The notes below the pieces were generated by a model, which saw nothing but the letters and a program-made list of their open reading frames with translations, did not search any database and was not told where the DNA came from. A stretch of 45,632 nucleotides of DNA. It comes from Cytobacillus massiliigabonensis (GTDB lineage: Bacteria; Bacillota; Bacilli; Bacillales; Cytobacillaceae). How positions within the stretch are numbered: the stretch's first letter is position 1; the number at the start of each line of letters is the position of its first letter. This document shows, one piece after another, positions 45,065 through 45,632 of this stretch. The translations under genes and the position numbers were made by a program. The stretch covers positions 1,657,335-1,702,966 of the forward strand of contig NZ_LT904904.1 in assembly GCF_900199725.1 (NCBI RefSeq). The letters are read 5' to 3'.

Positions 45065-45632
45065 ATGGCAGAGTGGAAAGATGGCATTGCAAAAATAATC
45101 ATCCCGACCCCTTTTCCGGTTGGAGATGTAAATGTATATGTGGTAAGAGGAGAAAGGCTGACACTGGTTGATGCTGGGCCGAAAACGGATGAGGCATGGG
45201 AGGCATTGACTGTGCAGCTGAAGGAGTTAGAATTAACACCAGATGATATTGAGCAGGTTGTGTTAACCCATCATCACCCGGATCATTCGGGTCTGTTGGA
45301 CTATTTTTCACCAGCATTGAAAGTGTATGGTCATCGATTGAATCAAAGATGGATTTTCCGTACTGATCAGTTTCTACAGGCACATGACGAATTTTATCAT
45401 TACCTTTTCGGTGAATTTGGCATTCCAGAACAATATTTTCCGCACATTGATGCATTGAAAAAAACGCTGCGTTTTGCATGCCACCGTTCACTTACCAGTG
45501 AACTGGCAGAAGGGGATAAGCCCTTTGGACTTTCAGAGTGGAGAGTGATCGAAACACCGGGGCATGCTCAAAGTCATATCGGTCTATTAAGGGAAAAGGA
45601 CGGAGTGTATATAGGCGGGGATCACTTGCTTG
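45065..45632 (+). CDS. Metallo-beta-lactamase-fold hydrolase (YqjP-like), 3' end beyond the window
   Basis: The frame runs from ATG 45065 to the window edge, 189 complete codons. The zinc motif VLTHHHPDHSG (HxHxDH) and later ETPGHAQSH and YIGGDHLL are those of MBL-fold hydrolases. The start MAEWKDGIAKIIIPTPFPVG follows GAGGAG. In B. subtilis yqjP follows proI and encodes such a protein of about 320 residues, so roughly 60% is seen here. The substrate is unknown. Confidence 0.88.
   Translation, partial: MAEWKDGIAKIIIPTPFPVGDVNVYVVRGERLTLVDAGPKTDEAWEALTVQLKELELTPDDIEQVVLTHHHPDHSGLLDYFSPALKVYGHRLNQRWIFRTDQFLQAHDEFYHYLFGEFGIPEQYFPHIDALKKTLRFACHRSLTSELAEGDKPFGLSEWRVIETPGHAQSHIGLLREKDGVYIGGDHLL

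Overview
The window looks like a chromosomal segment of a low-GC Bacillaceae species (Bacillus sensu lato). It has strong AGGAGG-type ribosome sites, frequent GTG/TTG starts, T-box leaders and a gene order that follows the yqi-yqj segment of Bacillus subtilis (bkd operon, yqiW, art genes, yqjA-E, yqjH, gndA, zwf, rnz, yqjM, proI, yqjP). The species cannot be fixed from sequence reading alone. No rRNA, tRNA or CRISPR was seen.

Layout. 1-1783: tail of a probable GDPD gene, an IS3-family element that has split a bidirectional terminator, and a DUF2627 membrane protein. 1946-12648: bkdR and the branched-chain 2-oxoacid operon ptb-bcd-buk-lpdV-bkdAA-bkdAB-bkdB behind a near-perfect sigma-54 promoter. 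12833-17970: mutA-mutB-meaB (methylmalonyl-CoA mutase and its GTPase chaperone). 18310-21529: bacilliredoxin brxB and an amino-acid ABC transporter artPQR. 21633-26733: yqjA, an L,D-transpeptidase, a 31-codon Prli42-like miniprotein on the other strand, methylmalonyl-CoA epimerase, propionyl-CoA carboxylase beta chain and an M20 peptidase. 26873-34892: an orphan CheW, DNA polymerase IV, gndA, a VWA lipoprotein, an unrecognised gene and zwf. 35352-45632: rnz, a T-box (Phe) controlled SNF transporter, namA, a membrane glycosyltransferase, a NERD-domain protein, T-box (Pro) controlled proI, ytoQ, an LCP-family protein and the start of a metallo-beta-lactamase-fold protein.

How the genes work together. 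Leucine dehydrogenase and the Bkd complex convert branched-chain amino acids to acyl-CoAs, and Ptb/Buk can recover ATP from these. The propionyl-CoA made from isoleucine and valine can be carboxylated (YqjD), epimerised (YqjC) and rearranged to succinyl-CoA by MutAB with MeaB. Zwf and GndA are the two oxidative pentose-phosphate dehydrogenases.

Two repeat families stand out. (1) Arrays with a TTTGCAAA-like core repeated every 20 bp (about two helical turns), usually as alternating units of a 40-bp dimer, fill intergenic spaces at 18048-18212, 35040-35222, 40316-40730 and 41768-41995, with a two-unit copy at 25512-25541. The two longest flank a gene for a nuclease-related (NERD) protein with a zinc ribbon and a possible C-terminal helix-turn-helix. 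This is the best candidate for an undescribed system here. (2) A roughly 125-bp element occurs as tandem copies inside two operons (bkdAB/bkdB and artP/artQ, in opposite orientations). Its arms change in a compensatory way between copies, which points to selection for a long stem-loop.
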